Program-made: the position numbers and the translations under genes
The notes under the pieces: model-generated
What the model saw: the letters and a program-made list of their open reading frames with translations, nothing else
Told to the model about the DNA's origin: nothing
Database searches by the model: none
Shown here: positions 8,223 through 16,738 of the stretch, piece by piece
Position numbering within the stretch: position 1 is the stretch's first letter
Layout: each line of letters begins with the position of its first letter
NCBI RefSeq assembly: GCF_022378335.1
Contig: NZ_JAIQCI010000014.1
Location: forward strand, 62,001-126,000
Length of the DNA: 64,000 nt
Reading direction: 5' to 3'
Origin: Croceicoccus hydrothermalis
Lineage (GTDB): Bacteria > Pseudomonadota > Alphaproteobacteria > Sphingomonadales > Sphingomonadaceae

Positions 8223-8897
8223 TCAGTACCAGCGCCGGCTGCGATACCAGCGGGTCACGACATATTTGACCCCGGCGAGCACCGGCGTCCCGGCGTGCAG
8301 CGTATCGACATTGGGCGTCCCGTCGTCGAGCGCGTTGTTCCATGCGACCAACGTGCCGCGCTGCGGCGGGATGGACACGTTGACGCGCGGAAAATCGGTC
8401 GTGCCGCCTTCCTCCACATCGTTGAGATAGACCATCAGAGTCCAGGCCCGCTGTCCCCCCGTGGCGACCTTCTCGGTCCAGTAGGGCGCGTCGGTATCGA
8501 ACCAGTCGTGGTGCGCCTTGAACTGCTGCCCCACCTCGTATCGCTGTCCCTGAAGCGTTTCGCCGAAATTCTCCTCCACGCCGAGCAGATCGTCCATGCG
8601 CCGGTGCAGCATACGGATGAACGGGTCCGACGGGTCCATGTCGCCGGAATAGCTGGTGCGGGCGGACCGCCCGTAATCGACATCGAACACGGGCGAGGGG
8701 CGCGCGACCCGGTCGATCATGCCGCAAAGCCGGTCGCATTCCTCCGCCGAGAAGAAATCGGCCACGCCGAACAGCTGCAGGTTTTCATCGACGAGCTTCT
8801 CGACCGAGCTATCGGCCTCCAGCCGGGCGAGAACATGCCGGTTCAGCGCGGCAATCTCGCGCTGATTGTCTTCATCGATCTGGGAGACTCTGGCCAT
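8223..8897 (-). CDS. 2-oxoglutarate/Fe(II)-dependent oxygenase, prolyl 4-hydroxylase-like
   Basis: A 224-residue enzyme of the P4Hc family, which hydroxylates prolyl or other residues using iron, oxygen and 2-oxoglutarate. The iron triad is visible: H129 and D131 in the HxD motif (AHHDWFD) and H201 (DTLHAGTPV). K211 in GVKYVVTRWYR binds 2-oxoglutarate. The N-terminal 40 residues are helical and precede the ENLQLFGVADFFS entry to the core. The substrate is unknown; bacterial relatives are often single genes of undefined target. The start encodes MARVSQID, and no stronger alternative is seen. Confidence 0.88.
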   Translation of the reverse strand: MARVSQIDEDNQREIAALNRHVLARLEADSSVEKLVDENLQLFGVADFFSAEECDRLCGMIDRVARPSPVFDVDYGRSARTSYSGDMDPSDPFIRMLHRRMDDLLGVEENFGETLQGQRYEVGQQFKAHHDWFDTDAPYWTEKVATGGQRAWTLMVYLNDVEEGGTTDFPRVNVSIPPQRGTLVAWNNALDDGTPNVDTLHAGTPVLAGVKYVVTRWYRSRRWY

Positions 8898-8971
8898 GGA
8901 ATCCTTCGTTCGTGGATGGCGCCCGGAAATTCTGCATTGTTCCTCTATGCCAGGGTGATAAACATGAAACC

Positions 8972-9526
8972 ATGGACAGGATCAACACCCCGCATGACCG
9001 CTATTCTAGCGTTGCCATCGCGCTCCATTGGATCATGGCCGTGTTGATCATCGGCAACTGGTTCATTCCCATCCTGACCGAAGAGATGCCGCAGGACGTG
9101 CACCGCGCCGCGATGGGGTGGCACACGGCGATCGGCATCACCGTGCTCCTCCTTGCCGTCGTGCGCATCGCATGGCGCATCGTGCATCCGCGCCCCCCGC
9201 TGGAGCCCGGCGTGCGGCCGTGGGAGCGGGCGCTGGCGAAAACGACCTACACGCTTTTCTATATCCTGATCGTGGCGATTCCGGTGGCGGGGTGGATCAT
9301 GGTTTCGGCGGGGAATGAGGGGATCGCGGCGAATATTTTCGGCATCCTCGTGCCGACACTTCCCATCGCGAACGAATCCGCCGGGGGGGTCGCCCATGAA
9401 ATGCATGAAATCCTGGCGTTTTTCCTGGCCGGGCTGGTCGTGCTGCACGTGGCGGGCGCGTTGAAGCATCATTTCGTCGATTCCGACGGGACGCTGGCCC
9501 GCATGGTGCCCTTCTTGCGCCGATAG
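8972..9526 (+). CDS. Cytochrome b561 family protein
   Basis: A 184-residue inner-membrane di-heme cytochrome with four helices. Likely heme-ligand histidines are in IALHWIMA (helix 1), MGWHTAIG (helix 2), AHEMHEILAF (helix 3) and VLHVAGALKHHF (helix 4), the usual pattern of prokaryotic b561, which pass electrons between quinol and periplasmic acceptors. I chose the ATG at 8972 because homologous proteins begin close to the HDRYSS segment; a form 20 residues longer is possible. The ribosome binding site is weak in either case. It diverges from the oxygenase gene at 8223-8897. Confidence 0.9.
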   Translation: MDRINTPHDRYSSVAIALHWIMAVLIIGNWFIPILTEEMPQDVHRAAMGWHTAIGITVLLLAVVRIAWRIVHPRPPLEPGVRPWERALAKTTYTLFYILIVAIPVAGWIMVSAGNEGIAANIFGILVPTLPIANESAGGVAHEMHEILAFFLAGLVVLHVAGALKHHFVDSDGTLARMVPFLRR

Positions 9527-9569
9527 GGACCGGCCCCGTGCGCCGTTTGCGGGCGCGGGGCGGGGCTGC

Positions 9570-10580
9570 CTACCAAAAGAAATCGTGGATGACGTCGACG
9601 ATGCGGCCATTGAACGTATCGACGAGCAGCACATCGTCGTAATACCGGATCCAGCGGTAATCGCCATAGACCGACGGCAGGCGATAGCGCCACGGATCGT
9701 TGATCCAGTAACGCTGGCTATAAAAAGGCGCACCGATCGAAAAGCCGATGTTGAACCGGTTGTAGCGCCAGTCGCGATAGGGCGGGGCGTAACGGCTCAC
9801 GCGGTAAAGCCGGCGGTTCGCCATGCGGTAGCGTTGCCAGTCATAACGATCGCTGTCGCGCCAGCGCCGGTCCCATCGCTGCCCTGCGTGGCGATCCCCG
9901 CGCCAGTCCCTGTCACGCCAATTGCGATCGTTCCGATCGTCGTCGCGGTTTCGCCAATCGCGCCCATCTCGCCGATCGCGCCTGTCCCAACGGTCCTGCC
10001 GGTCGTCACGATCCCGCCAGTTCCCGCCATCGCGCCGCTCGCCGCCGTCATTGTCGCGCCAGCGGTCACGATCCCGGTCGCGATCGTCCCGACGTTCATC
10101 GCGGCGGTCATCGCGGCCTCGATCATCGTCCCGGTCGCGAAGGCGATCGTCCGTATTACGGTTCCAGCGGTCGCGCCCGTCCCTCCACCCGCTCTGACCC
10201 GTTTGCGCGGCGGCGGCGTCGCGAATGGTGCGGCGATGCTGCACCGCGGCGTCTCTGGCCCGCTGCGCCGGGGGGGCGGCGCTGCGTTCCGCCTGCCTGT
10301 CCGTACGGCGCGCGGGGCGGTTGGCGGCAGGGGCAGCGCGCTCGCCCGTGCGGCGGCCGGATACGTCGTTGCGAGGCTCTCGCGGGATGTCCCGCCCGAT
10401 GGTGCGGTCTGGTCGCATGCCGCGTTCCGGGGCCATTGCGGCGCGATACGCGTCGGCAAAGGGCGCCATGATACCGGCGGCGTCGAACCCGTGCGAAGCG
10501 TGGGCGGGAGGGGCGGCGGCAATCATGCTGGAGGCCAGCGCGGTGGCCGCCATGGCTTTCAATCGTTCGGCCTTTTTCAT
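9570..10580 (-). CDS. RcnB-like exported protein with Arg/Asp low-complexity region
   Basis: A 336-residue protein with a Sec signal peptide (MKKAERLKAM, then a hydrophobic core to PAHA) and an alanine/arginine linker. About 130 residues follow consisting almost only of R, D, W, G and N (runs such as RDRDDDRGRDDRRDE), and then a C-terminal RcnB domain ending YYDDVLLVDTFNGRIVDVIHDFFW. RcnB in E. coli is a small periplasmic protein tied to nickel/cobalt efflux; sphingomonad versions often carry this charged stretch. GAGGAAG lies seven bases before the ATG at 10580. No efflux pump is adjacent, so a metal role is only inferred. Confidence 0.85.
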   Translation of the reverse strand: MKKAERLKAMAATALASSMIAAAPPAHASHGFDAAGIMAPFADAYRAAMAPERGMRPDRTIGRDIPREPRNDVSGRRTGERAAPAANRPARRTDRQAERSAAPPAQRARDAAVQHRRTIRDAAAAQTGQSGWRDGRDRWNRNTDDRLRDRDDDRGRDDRRDERRDDRDRDRDRWRDNDGGERRDGGNWRDRDDRQDRWDRRDRRDGRDWRNRDDDRNDRNWRDRDWRGDRHAGQRWDRRWRDSDRYDWQRYRMANRRLYRVSRYAPPYRDWRYNRFNIGFSIGAPFYSQRYWINDPWRYRLPSVYGDYRWIRYYDDVLLVDTFNGRIVDVIHDFFW

Positions 10581-10753
10581 GCAAAGCTTCCTCGGCTGCA
10601 ACGCGCCCCTCGCCGCGCTGGTGGCTATGATGTTTCGATCATAACATGGCGGTCTGTCGCGACCGTGAACCAGCCTGCCGATAATCGTTCAGTATGAATA
10701 CCTAGATCCTGAACGACGCCGCATCGTCCGAAAATGCGCCAATCCCCATGAAG

Positions 10754-11521
10754 TCAGAGCGACGTGACGAGATGGCCACCGTCCACCGGGATCACGGCTC
10801 CCGTCATGTAGCTGCCCGCGTCTGAGCATAGCAGAAGCAAGGGACCGTCCAGCTCGTGCAGATCGCCGGTGCGGCGCTGCGGTATGGATTTCACGAAACG
10901 CTGCCCATCCTCGCTATCGAGGAAATCCGAATTGATGTCGGTGCGAAAGTAGCCGGGCGCGATGGCATTGACGCGAATGCCATGCCGCGCGAGTTCAAGT
11001 GCCATGTTCTTCGTCATTTGCACGACCCCCGCCTTCGATACGGCGTAGGCGGTAAGATGATACCCCTGACGCAGTCCGAGGATGGAGGCGGTGTTGACGA
11101 TGCTGCCGCCCTTACCGCGATCGCGCATCGCCCTCGCCGCTGCCTGCGCCATCGCGAACGCGCCGTTGAGATTGACCGACAGCACATGATCGAACGTGGC
11201 GCTGTCCTGATCGAGTACGGGGGCCGCTTCGGTCATGCCGGCATTGTTCACCAATATGTCGAACGTGCCCATCTCCTGCGCCGCGGCAATCGCGCGTTCG
11301 GGACCGTCCGCACAGGTGACATCCATCGCGACGGTACGGACCTCGATGTCGAACTGGCGCAATTCCCGCGCTAGCGTGTCGAGCCGGTCGGCCCGCCGCG
11401 CGGCGAGCGCGACATGCGCGCCGTTTCGGGCAAGAACCCGCGCGAAATGGGCGCCGAGCCCGCTCGACGCGCCCGTGATCAACGCCACCTTTCCGGTCAG
11501 ATCGGCCGAAATTCCCGTCAC
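10754..11521 (-). CDS. SDR family oxidoreductase
   Basis: A 255-residue classical short-chain dehydrogenase: TGASSGLG nucleotide-binding loop near the N-terminus, NNAGM, catalytic YAVSK and a PVDGGH C-terminus. It starts at a GTG that overlaps the TGA of the VOC gene (GTGA), so it is translationally coupled as the last gene of an eight-gene minus-strand operon. The ALAARR stretch after the Rossmann loop is compatible with NADP preference. The substrate is unknown; the operon suggests an alcohol/ketone step on an acyl-CoA or its degradation product. Confidence 0.9.
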   Translation of the reverse strand: MTGISADLTGKVALITGASSGLGAHFARVLARNGAHVALAARRADRLDTLARELRQFDIEVRTVAMDVTCADGPERAIAAAQEMGTFDILVNNAGMTEAAPVLDQDSATFDHVLSVNLNGAFAMAQAAARAMRDRGKGGSIVNTASILGLRQGYHLTAYAVSKAGVVQMTKNMALELARHGIRVNAIAPGYFRTDINSDFLDSEDGQRFVKSIPQRRTGDLHELDGPLLLLCSDAGSYMTGAVIPVDGGHLVTSL

Positions 11522-12051
11522 AGCTTACGCAACGGATCGGTGCCGTCCCAATTGGCCGCCGTATTGCGAATATGCGCGAAGAATTCGGCGCCGCCTTCGT
11601 CCAGCTTCACATATTCGACAACCCCGCCGGGGCCGAAGCCGGGATCGGCATAGATGACAGCACCCGATTTTCCGACGGTTCCTTCGACCAGGATTTCCGC
11701 GCCTGCGTCCCTGCATGCACGATACGCGTCCTCTATATCGTCCACGACGATACATACGTGCTGCACCCGGTCGTGAACCGCATGTTCGCCGGTATAATGG
11801 GCAGGAGCGTCGTTTTCGGGGCGCACCAGCTCGATCTGCATGTCGTTCCAATAGGCGATGGCAACGCTGAACACCGCGTCGGTGGGTTGCCCCTTGTACT
11901 TCATATCGCCGAGCTGAATGTTTTCGAGCAGAAAGAACGGACCGACACCCATCGTCTTTGTCCAGTATTCGATCGCGTCGTCGAAATCCGCGGGCAGATA
12001 GGCAAGCTGCATGATTTCGCCGATACTGGCGAGGCTTCCGGCCTTTGGCAT
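11518..12051 (-). CDS. VOC family protein (glyoxalase fold)
   Basis: A 177-residue protein of the vicinal-oxygen-chelate superfamily: two beta-alpha-beta-beta-beta units, the first around IMQLAYLPADFDDAIEYW and MQIELVRPE, the second around HDRVQHVCIVVDD and VVEYVKLDE. Likely metal residues are H/Q in the QHVCIV strand and E in VEYVKL. The C-terminus, NTAANWDGTDPLRKL, resembles that of the VOC protein at 54873-55409 (NWDGSDPVR), so the two are paralogues. It lies 12 bases downstream of the E2 gene and overlaps the SDR gene by 4 bases. Reaction unknown. Confidence 0.85.
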   Translation of the reverse strand: MPKAGSLASIGEIMQLAYLPADFDDAIEYWTKTMGVGPFFLLENIQLGDMKYKGQPTDAVFSVAIAYWNDMQIELVRPENDAPAHYTGEHAVHDRVQHVCIVVDDIEDAYRACRDAGAEILVEGTVGKSGAVIYADPGFGPGGVVEYVKLDEGGAEFFAHIRNTAANWDGTDPLRKL

Positions 12052-12063
12052 CGTCTCTCTCCC

Positions 12064-13485
12064 TTATCCGAACAGTTGCTCGGGATTTTCCAGCAATGTC
12101 TTGAACGTCTGCAGGAACTGCGCCCCGGTCGCACCGTCTATCGCGCGGTGGTCGACCGACAGGGTAAAGGACATGCGGGTTTCGAATGCGATCGCGCCAT
12201 CCTCCGTCTCGACTGGTACGCGCTTCGACGTACCCACCGAAAGGATCGCGCCCTGCGGCGGATTGATGATCGCATCGAAATTCTCGATCCCGAACATGCC
12301 GAGGTTCGACACGGTGAACGTGCCGCCGTCCATATCCTCGTAACCGAGCGCGCCCTCCTTCGCCTTTTCGATCACGCCTTTCGTGGCATTCGCGATCTGG
12401 TTAATACGCATGCGGTTTGCCTGACGGATGATCGGCGTGACGAGCCCTTTGGGGCTGGCGACGGCGACGGACACGTCGGCATGGGCGAAACGGTGCACCG
12501 CATCGCCATGCAATTGCACGTTGACGTCCGGGTGCCGCGCCAGCGCGCGTGCGGCGGCCATCACAATGAGATCGTTGACCGACGCCTTGCACCCCAGCAC
12601 GAGATTGGCCGCCTTGCGTATCTCCGGCATCGGATCGGCATTCACGCTGATCCTGAGATAGAAATGCGGAATCTCCTGCTTTGCCGCGGTCAGGCGTTTG
12701 GCCACGACCTTTCGGATCCTGTCGAACGGAACGATCTCCGCATCGTTCGCGACAAGCCGGAACGGCGCGCCCGAAACGGCACCGCCATCCTCGTCCGGCA
12801 TTTTTGCCAGCACGTCCTTTTTTGAAATACGCCCGCGCGGTCCCGTTCCGCCGATCGAGGACAGGTCGATATCGTGGAGCGCCGCGATCCTTCGGGCGAG
12901 CGGGGAGGCAAAGATCGCATCCTCATTCGGCAGGACGGTCGTGCCTCGGGGCTTTGCCGTGTTCGGCCCGTGTATCGCCTGGTGCACATCCTGATAGGTG
13001 ATGCGCCCTTCGCGGCCCGATCCCTCGATCCCGGAGATATCGACGCCTTCCTCTTCGGTGAGTTTGAGCGCCTCCGGGCTGCTTGGCCGGTTTGTGTCGA
13101 TCTTCACGCGTGCTTTCGGCTCGGCTGTCTCCGGCTCGGGTGCGGGTTCGGGGGCGCTTTTCTCCGGGTCGGATTTCGCCGCGCCGCCGCCGGGTTTGAA
13201 ATTCGCGATGAAGGTTTCCACCTCCTCCTCGCTCGCATCTGCGCCGTCGTCGAACACGGCGAGGAGGGCGCCCACCGGCAGTTCGGCGCCCGCCTCGGCG
13301 ATGACGCGGCGAACCTTCGCGCCATATTCGGCATCGACCTCATTGGTGATCTTGGCCGTCTCGATCGAACAGATCGTATCGCCCTTTGCAAAGTCCTCCC
13401 CTTCCTTCACCTGCCATTCGGCGATGGTGCCCTCTGTCATTTCTATGCCCCATTTGGGCATGGTGAACGCGCGTAGCCTGGCCAT
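12064..13485 (-). CDS. 2-oxoacid/acetoin-type dehydrogenase complex, E2 acyltransferase
   Basis: A 473-residue dihydrolipoamide acyltransferase, the core of a pyruvate/acetoin-dehydrogenase-type complex. Residues 1-80 form the lipoyl domain with lipoylated K45 (IETAKIT). An alanine/proline/glutamate linker leads to two peripheral-subunit-binding domains (about 133-168 and 190-225, each with the GxGxxGRI pattern) and then the catalytic domain with HRAIDG near the C-terminus. Two binding domains are more than the single one usual in alphaproteobacterial E2. Both E1 genes lie immediately upstream, but no E3 (lipoamide dehydrogenase) is in the window. GGAAGGGG precedes the ATG. Confidence 0.9.
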   Translation of the reverse strand: MARLRAFTMPKWGIEMTEGTIAEWQVKEGEDFAKGDTICSIETAKITNEVDAEYGAKVRRVIAEAGAELPVGALLAVFDDGADASEEEVETFIANFKPGGGAAKSDPEKSAPEPAPEPETAEPKARVKIDTNRPSSPEALKLTEEEGVDISGIEGSGREGRITYQDVHQAIHGPNTAKPRGTTVLPNEDAIFASPLARRIAALHDIDLSSIGGTGPRGRISKKDVLAKMPDEDGGAVSGAPFRLVANDAEIVPFDRIRKVVAKRLTAAKQEIPHFYLRISVNADPMPEIRKAANLVLGCKASVNDLIVMAAARALARHPDVNVQLHGDAVHRFAHADVSVAVASPKGLVTPIIRQANRMRINQIANATKGVIEKAKEGALGYEDMDGGTFTVSNLGMFGIENFDAIINPPQGAILSVGTSKRVPVETEDGAIAFETRMSFTLSVDHRAIDGATGAQFLQTFKTLLENPEQLFG

Positions 13486-13500
13486 GTTCGATCCCCTTCC

Positions 13501-14514
13501 TCAGCGATAGTCCAATGCCTTGCGAACGGCGGTCTCGATCTTGCCCGGGTCGGGCAGATAGGCGCTTTCCAGTTCGCGGGCGAAGGGGACGGGGGTGTGC
13601 GGAGCAGTCACCATCTGCGGCGGCGCCTTCAAACTGGCGAAGGCCTTGCCGGAGGCAAGCGCGACGATATCGGTGGCAAGGCTGCACCGGGGCGGCGCCT
13701 CGTCCACCACGACGAGCCGGCCCGTCGTCTCGACGGAATCGAGCACGGCTTCCTCGTCGAGCGGGCTCGTCGTGCGAAGGTCGATTACGTCGCAACCGAT
13801 GCCATCCTTGGCGAGCGTATCGGCGGTCTTTTCCGCCAGGCCCACCATCATGCCGGTCGCGACGATAGTCACGTCCTCGCCCGCACGGGCAAGCCGGGCA
13901 TGGGCGAAGGGAATGGTGAAATCGGGATCGTCCGATACTTCCCCCGACAGGCCATAAAGCGCCTTGTGTTCGAGGAAGATCACCGGGTCATCCTCCCGGA
14001 TCGCTTCGCGGAGAAGGCCCACGACATCGCCCGGTGTCGAGGGCATCACGACCTTGAGCCCCGGCATCCCGGTCAGGATCTGATGCACCGACTGGCTGTG
14101 TTGTGCCGCCGCGTTGAACCCTGCGCCATAGACCATGCGGATGATGGCGGGGCATTTCGACTTGCCGCCGAACATGTAGCGGAACTTCGCGATCTGGTTC
14201 CAGATCTGGTCGAGCGAGACACCGATGAAATCCGCGAACATCAATTCCGCGATCGGCCGTTTCCCGGTGAGCGCGAGTCCGCCCGCCGCGCCGACGATGG
14301 CGCTTTCCGATATCGGCGTGTCGATCACCCGGTCGGCGCCGAACGCGTCGTAGAAACCGGTGGAGGTCGACCATATGCCGCCGATGGCTTCCGGCCCGCC
14401 AGCCGTGCCCATGCCGCCGACGATATCTTCGCCCAGTACGACGACGTTCTCGTCGCGCTCCATTTCCTGAAAGATCGTTTTGCGAACCGCGTCGCGGTAA
14501 ACCATTTTAGCCAT
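13501..14514 (-). CDS. TPP-dependent dehydrogenase E1 component, beta subunit
   Basis: A 337-residue transketolase-type subunit pairing with the E1 alpha gene upstream (17 bases) and feeding the E2 downstream (15 bases). Visible family features are the GEDIVGGMGTAGGPEAIGG start, DTPISESAIVG (with the conserved glutamate that activates TPP), PVIFLEHKALYG and the C-terminal domain VDEAPPRCSLATDI. It is closest in layout to the beta subunits of acetoin or branched-chain 2-oxoacid dehydrogenases. The substrate cannot be told from sequence. AGGATCGCGCAG precedes the ATG. Confidence 0.9.
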   Translation of the reverse strand: MAKMVYRDAVRKTIFQEMERDENVVVLGEDIVGGMGTAGGPEAIGGIWSTSTGFYDAFGADRVIDTPISESAIVGAAGGLALTGKRPIAELMFADFIGVSLDQIWNQIAKFRYMFGGKSKCPAIIRMVYGAGFNAAAQHSQSVHQILTGMPGLKVVMPSTPGDVVGLLREAIREDDPVIFLEHKALYGLSGEVSDDPDFTIPFAHARLARAGEDVTIVATGMMVGLAEKTADTLAKDGIGCDVIDLRTTSPLDEEAVLDSVETTGRLVVVDEAPPRCSLATDIVALASGKAFASLKAPPQMVTAPHTPVPFARELESAYLPDPGKIETAVRKALDYR

Positions 14515-14531
14515 CTGCGCGATCCTGTGAT

Positions 14532-15503
14532 TCAGTAGCTGATGTATACGTTTTTATGAACGTCGTCGGGCGTGGGTCGCGGCGCGCCGCGGGCCTCTTC
14601 GACCGATTCCTCGATCAGCTGGAGCACCTCCTCGTCGACCTTGTCGAGATCGGCAGCGTCGAGCAGACTGGCCTCCGTCACCTTCTTGCGAAAATTGACG
14701 ATGCAATTGCGTTCTTCCCAAAGCCGGTCGAGCTCGCCATCGCCGCGATAACGCTGCGGGTCGCCCTCGAAATGGCCGTAGAACCGCTCGGTATCGAATT
14801 CGACGGACGCCGGGCCGTTGCCCGCGCGGACATACTCCAACACCTCGCGCATGGTGTCGTACACGGCGAAGAAATCGGTGCCGTCGGCGCGCCAGACCTT
14901 CATGCCGAAAGCCTCCGCGCGGCTGGCGATGTCCTTGTTGGTGCCGACGGCGTAATCGACGCCGGTATGTTCGGAATAATGATTGTTCTCGAACACGAAA
15001 ATGCACGGTGCCTTGGTCACGACGGCGAAATTCATCGCCTCGAACGTGGTGCCCTGATTGCATGCGCCGTCGCCCGAAAAGGCGATCGAAACATTGCCGT
15101 TGCCGTTGATCTTGGCGGTAAGCGCCGCGCCCACGGCGATGGGTGCGCCCGCGCCGACGATGCCATTGGCGCCCAGCATGCCCTTGTCCGTGTCGGCGAT
15201 GTGCATCGAACCGCCCTTGCCATTGCAAAGCCCGTCCTGGCTGCCCCAGATTTCCTTCATCATCCCCTTCACGTCGCACCCCTTGGCCAGACAATGGCCG
15301 TGGCCGCGATGGGTCGACACGATCTTGTCGTTGTCGGACAGATGTTCGCAAACGCCGACCGCGACGGCTTCCTGACCGCAATAAAGATGGGTGAAACCGG
15401 CGATTTCCCCGGTGGCGATTTCCTCGTGCAGCCTTTCCTCGAACTCGCGGATGATCTTCATCCGCCGATAGGCTTGCAGCAGGTCTTCTCGGCTTAGCTG
15501 CAT
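14532..15503 (-). CDS. TPP-dependent dehydrogenase E1 component, alpha subunit
   Basis: A 323-residue subunit binding thiamine diphosphate: the TPP motif starts with GDG at residues 144-146 and N149 (FSGDGACNQGTTFEAMNFA). Upstream are the conserved CGQEAVAVGV, RGHGHCLAKG and NGKGGSMHIAD segments typical of AcoA-like and PdhA-like proteins. With the beta subunit it decarboxylates a 2-oxoacid, or cleaves acetoin, and passes the acyl group to E2. The acyl-CoA dehydrogenase and thiolase-fold genes upstream in the same operon suggest a 2-oxoacid or related product of side-chain breakdown; that is inference. Confidence 0.92.
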   Translation of the reverse strand: MQLSREDLLQAYRRMKIIREFEERLHEEIATGEIAGFTHLYCGQEAVAVGVCEHLSDNDKIVSTHRGHGHCLAKGCDVKGMMKEIWGSQDGLCNGKGGSMHIADTDKGMLGANGIVGAGAPIAVGAALTAKINGNGNVSIAFSGDGACNQGTTFEAMNFAVVTKAPCIFVFENNHYSEHTGVDYAVGTNKDIASRAEAFGMKVWRADGTDFFAVYDTMREVLEYVRAGNGPASVEFDTERFYGHFEGDPQRYRGDGELDRLWEERNCIVNFRKKVTEASLLDAADLDKVDEEVLQLIEESVEEARGAPRPTPDDVHKNVYISY

Positions 15504-15528
15504 CTCACTCTCCCGTTGTTTTCGCCGT

Positions 15529-16737
15529 TCACAGACCGAGAACGGTCTTGGCGATTATCGTTGATTGCACTTCGTTCGTACCGCCGAATATGGTCCATGC
15601 CCGGCTGTTGAGATAGCGGGCCGATGCGACCTGTGCATCGGGGGAACATAGCGGGTCGGGCGCATTCTCGCCGTAGAGCGGGCGCGCATTGGGAAGCTGA
15701 AGCCCCGCCGGCCCGTAGAGATCGACCGCCAGCAGGTCGATGTCCTGCCGCAGGTTCGATGCGATCATCTTCGTGAGCGAGGTCTGCGGACCCGGTTCGC
15801 GGCCATTCGCGATCTCGGCGAGGATCTTCAGCTCGATCATTTCCAGCGCATCGACCTCCAGCCGCAGTTTCGCCACCCGACGCTGCCAGTCGCGGTCGTC
15901 GGAAAGCTTGCCGCCCCTGCCATCGGGCTGCTCCGCCGCCGCGATCATGACCTGTTCGATGTCATAGGCAAGCTTGGGTGCGTGACACGATCCGCCCCGT
16001 TCGTTTTCGAGCAGGAATTTCGCGATCGTCCACCCCTGGCCTTCCTCCCCGACGAGATTCGCGGCCGGCACGCGCACGTTCTCGAGGAACACCTGATTGA
16101 CTTCGTGATCGCCGGCCAGCGTCACGATCGGACGGATCTGCACGCCCGGATCGTCGAGATCCATGAGCAGGAAGGAAATGCCCGCCTGTTTCCGGCCGTC
16201 CGTATTCGTGCGCACGAGCAGAAACATGCGGTTGGCGAAATGGGCATGGGTGGTCCAGATCTTCGACCCGCTGATCACGTAATCGTCGCCGTCGCGCACC
16301 GCCCGGCAGGAAAGCGAGGCGAGATCGGACCCGGCATTGGGTTCGGAAAATCCCTGGCACCAGTAATCCTGTCCCGAAAGGATGCGCGGCAGATATTCGC
16401 GGCGCTGTTCCTCCGTCCCGAAATTGAAGATGACCGGCGCCACCAGTTTCAGCCCCAAAACGGTGAGGTTTGGCGCCCCTGCAAGCGCGCATTCCTTTTC
16501 GAAGATATAGCGCTGCGTCGAGGTCCAGCCGGTGCCGCCATATTCCTCCGGCCATTGGTAGCCGAGCCAGCCCATGTCGGCGAGGATCGCGTTCCAGTCC
16601 TGCCCCACGTCGGGTTCGACGAACACGGTAGGCGAGCTGGCGGCGCCGCGCTTGATCCGGTCGGGCAGATTGTCGCGAAGGAACGCGCGAACCTCGTCGC
16701 GAAAGGCGATTTCCTGCGATGAGAGATCGATATCCAT
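15529..16737 (-). CDS. Acyl-CoA dehydrogenase
   Basis: A 402-residue flavoprotein that puts a 2,3-double bond into an acyl-CoA. It has the three-domain ACAD layout: an N-terminal helical domain (ALAGAPNLTVLGLKL), the middle beta domain with CQGFSEPNAGSDLASL and SGSKIWTTHAHFA (FAD and substrate signatures), and the C-terminal helical domain ending WTIFGGTNEVQSTIIAK. It lies one base after the stop of the thiolase-fold gene, within the eight-gene operon, 25 bases before E1 alpha. Homologues of this type often act on branched or ring-bearing acyl-CoAs. The start at 16737 gives MDIDLSSQEIAFRDEV, a standard ACAD beginning. Confidence 0.92.
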   Translation of the reverse strand: MDIDLSSQEIAFRDEVRAFLRDNLPDRIKRGAASSPTVFVEPDVGQDWNAILADMGWLGYQWPEEYGGTGWTSTQRYIFEKECALAGAPNLTVLGLKLVAPVIFNFGTEEQRREYLPRILSGQDYWCQGFSEPNAGSDLASLSCRAVRDGDDYVISGSKIWTTHAHFANRMFLLVRTNTDGRKQAGISFLLMDLDDPGVQIRPIVTLAGDHEVNQVFLENVRVPAANLVGEEGQGWTIAKFLLENERGGSCHAPKLAYDIEQVMIAAAEQPDGRGGKLSDDRDWQRRVAKLRLEVDALEMIELKILAEIANGREPGPQTSLTKMIASNLRQDIDLLAVDLYGPAGLQLPNARPLYGENAPDPLCSPDAQVASARYLNSRAWTIFGGTNEVQSTIIAKTVLGL

Positions 16738-16738
16738 G

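Noticed and set aside
9900..10170. Repetitive DNA that might be a CRISPR array or tandem repeat
   Set aside because: Repeat units are irregular and simply reflect RD/RW codons; there are no constant repeats with unique spacers.
9585..10697. Long plus-strand frame rich in valine, proline and isoleucine over the RcnB gene
   Set aside because: It is the antisense image of Arg/Asp codons (CGN GAY read backwards) and has no homology-like motif.
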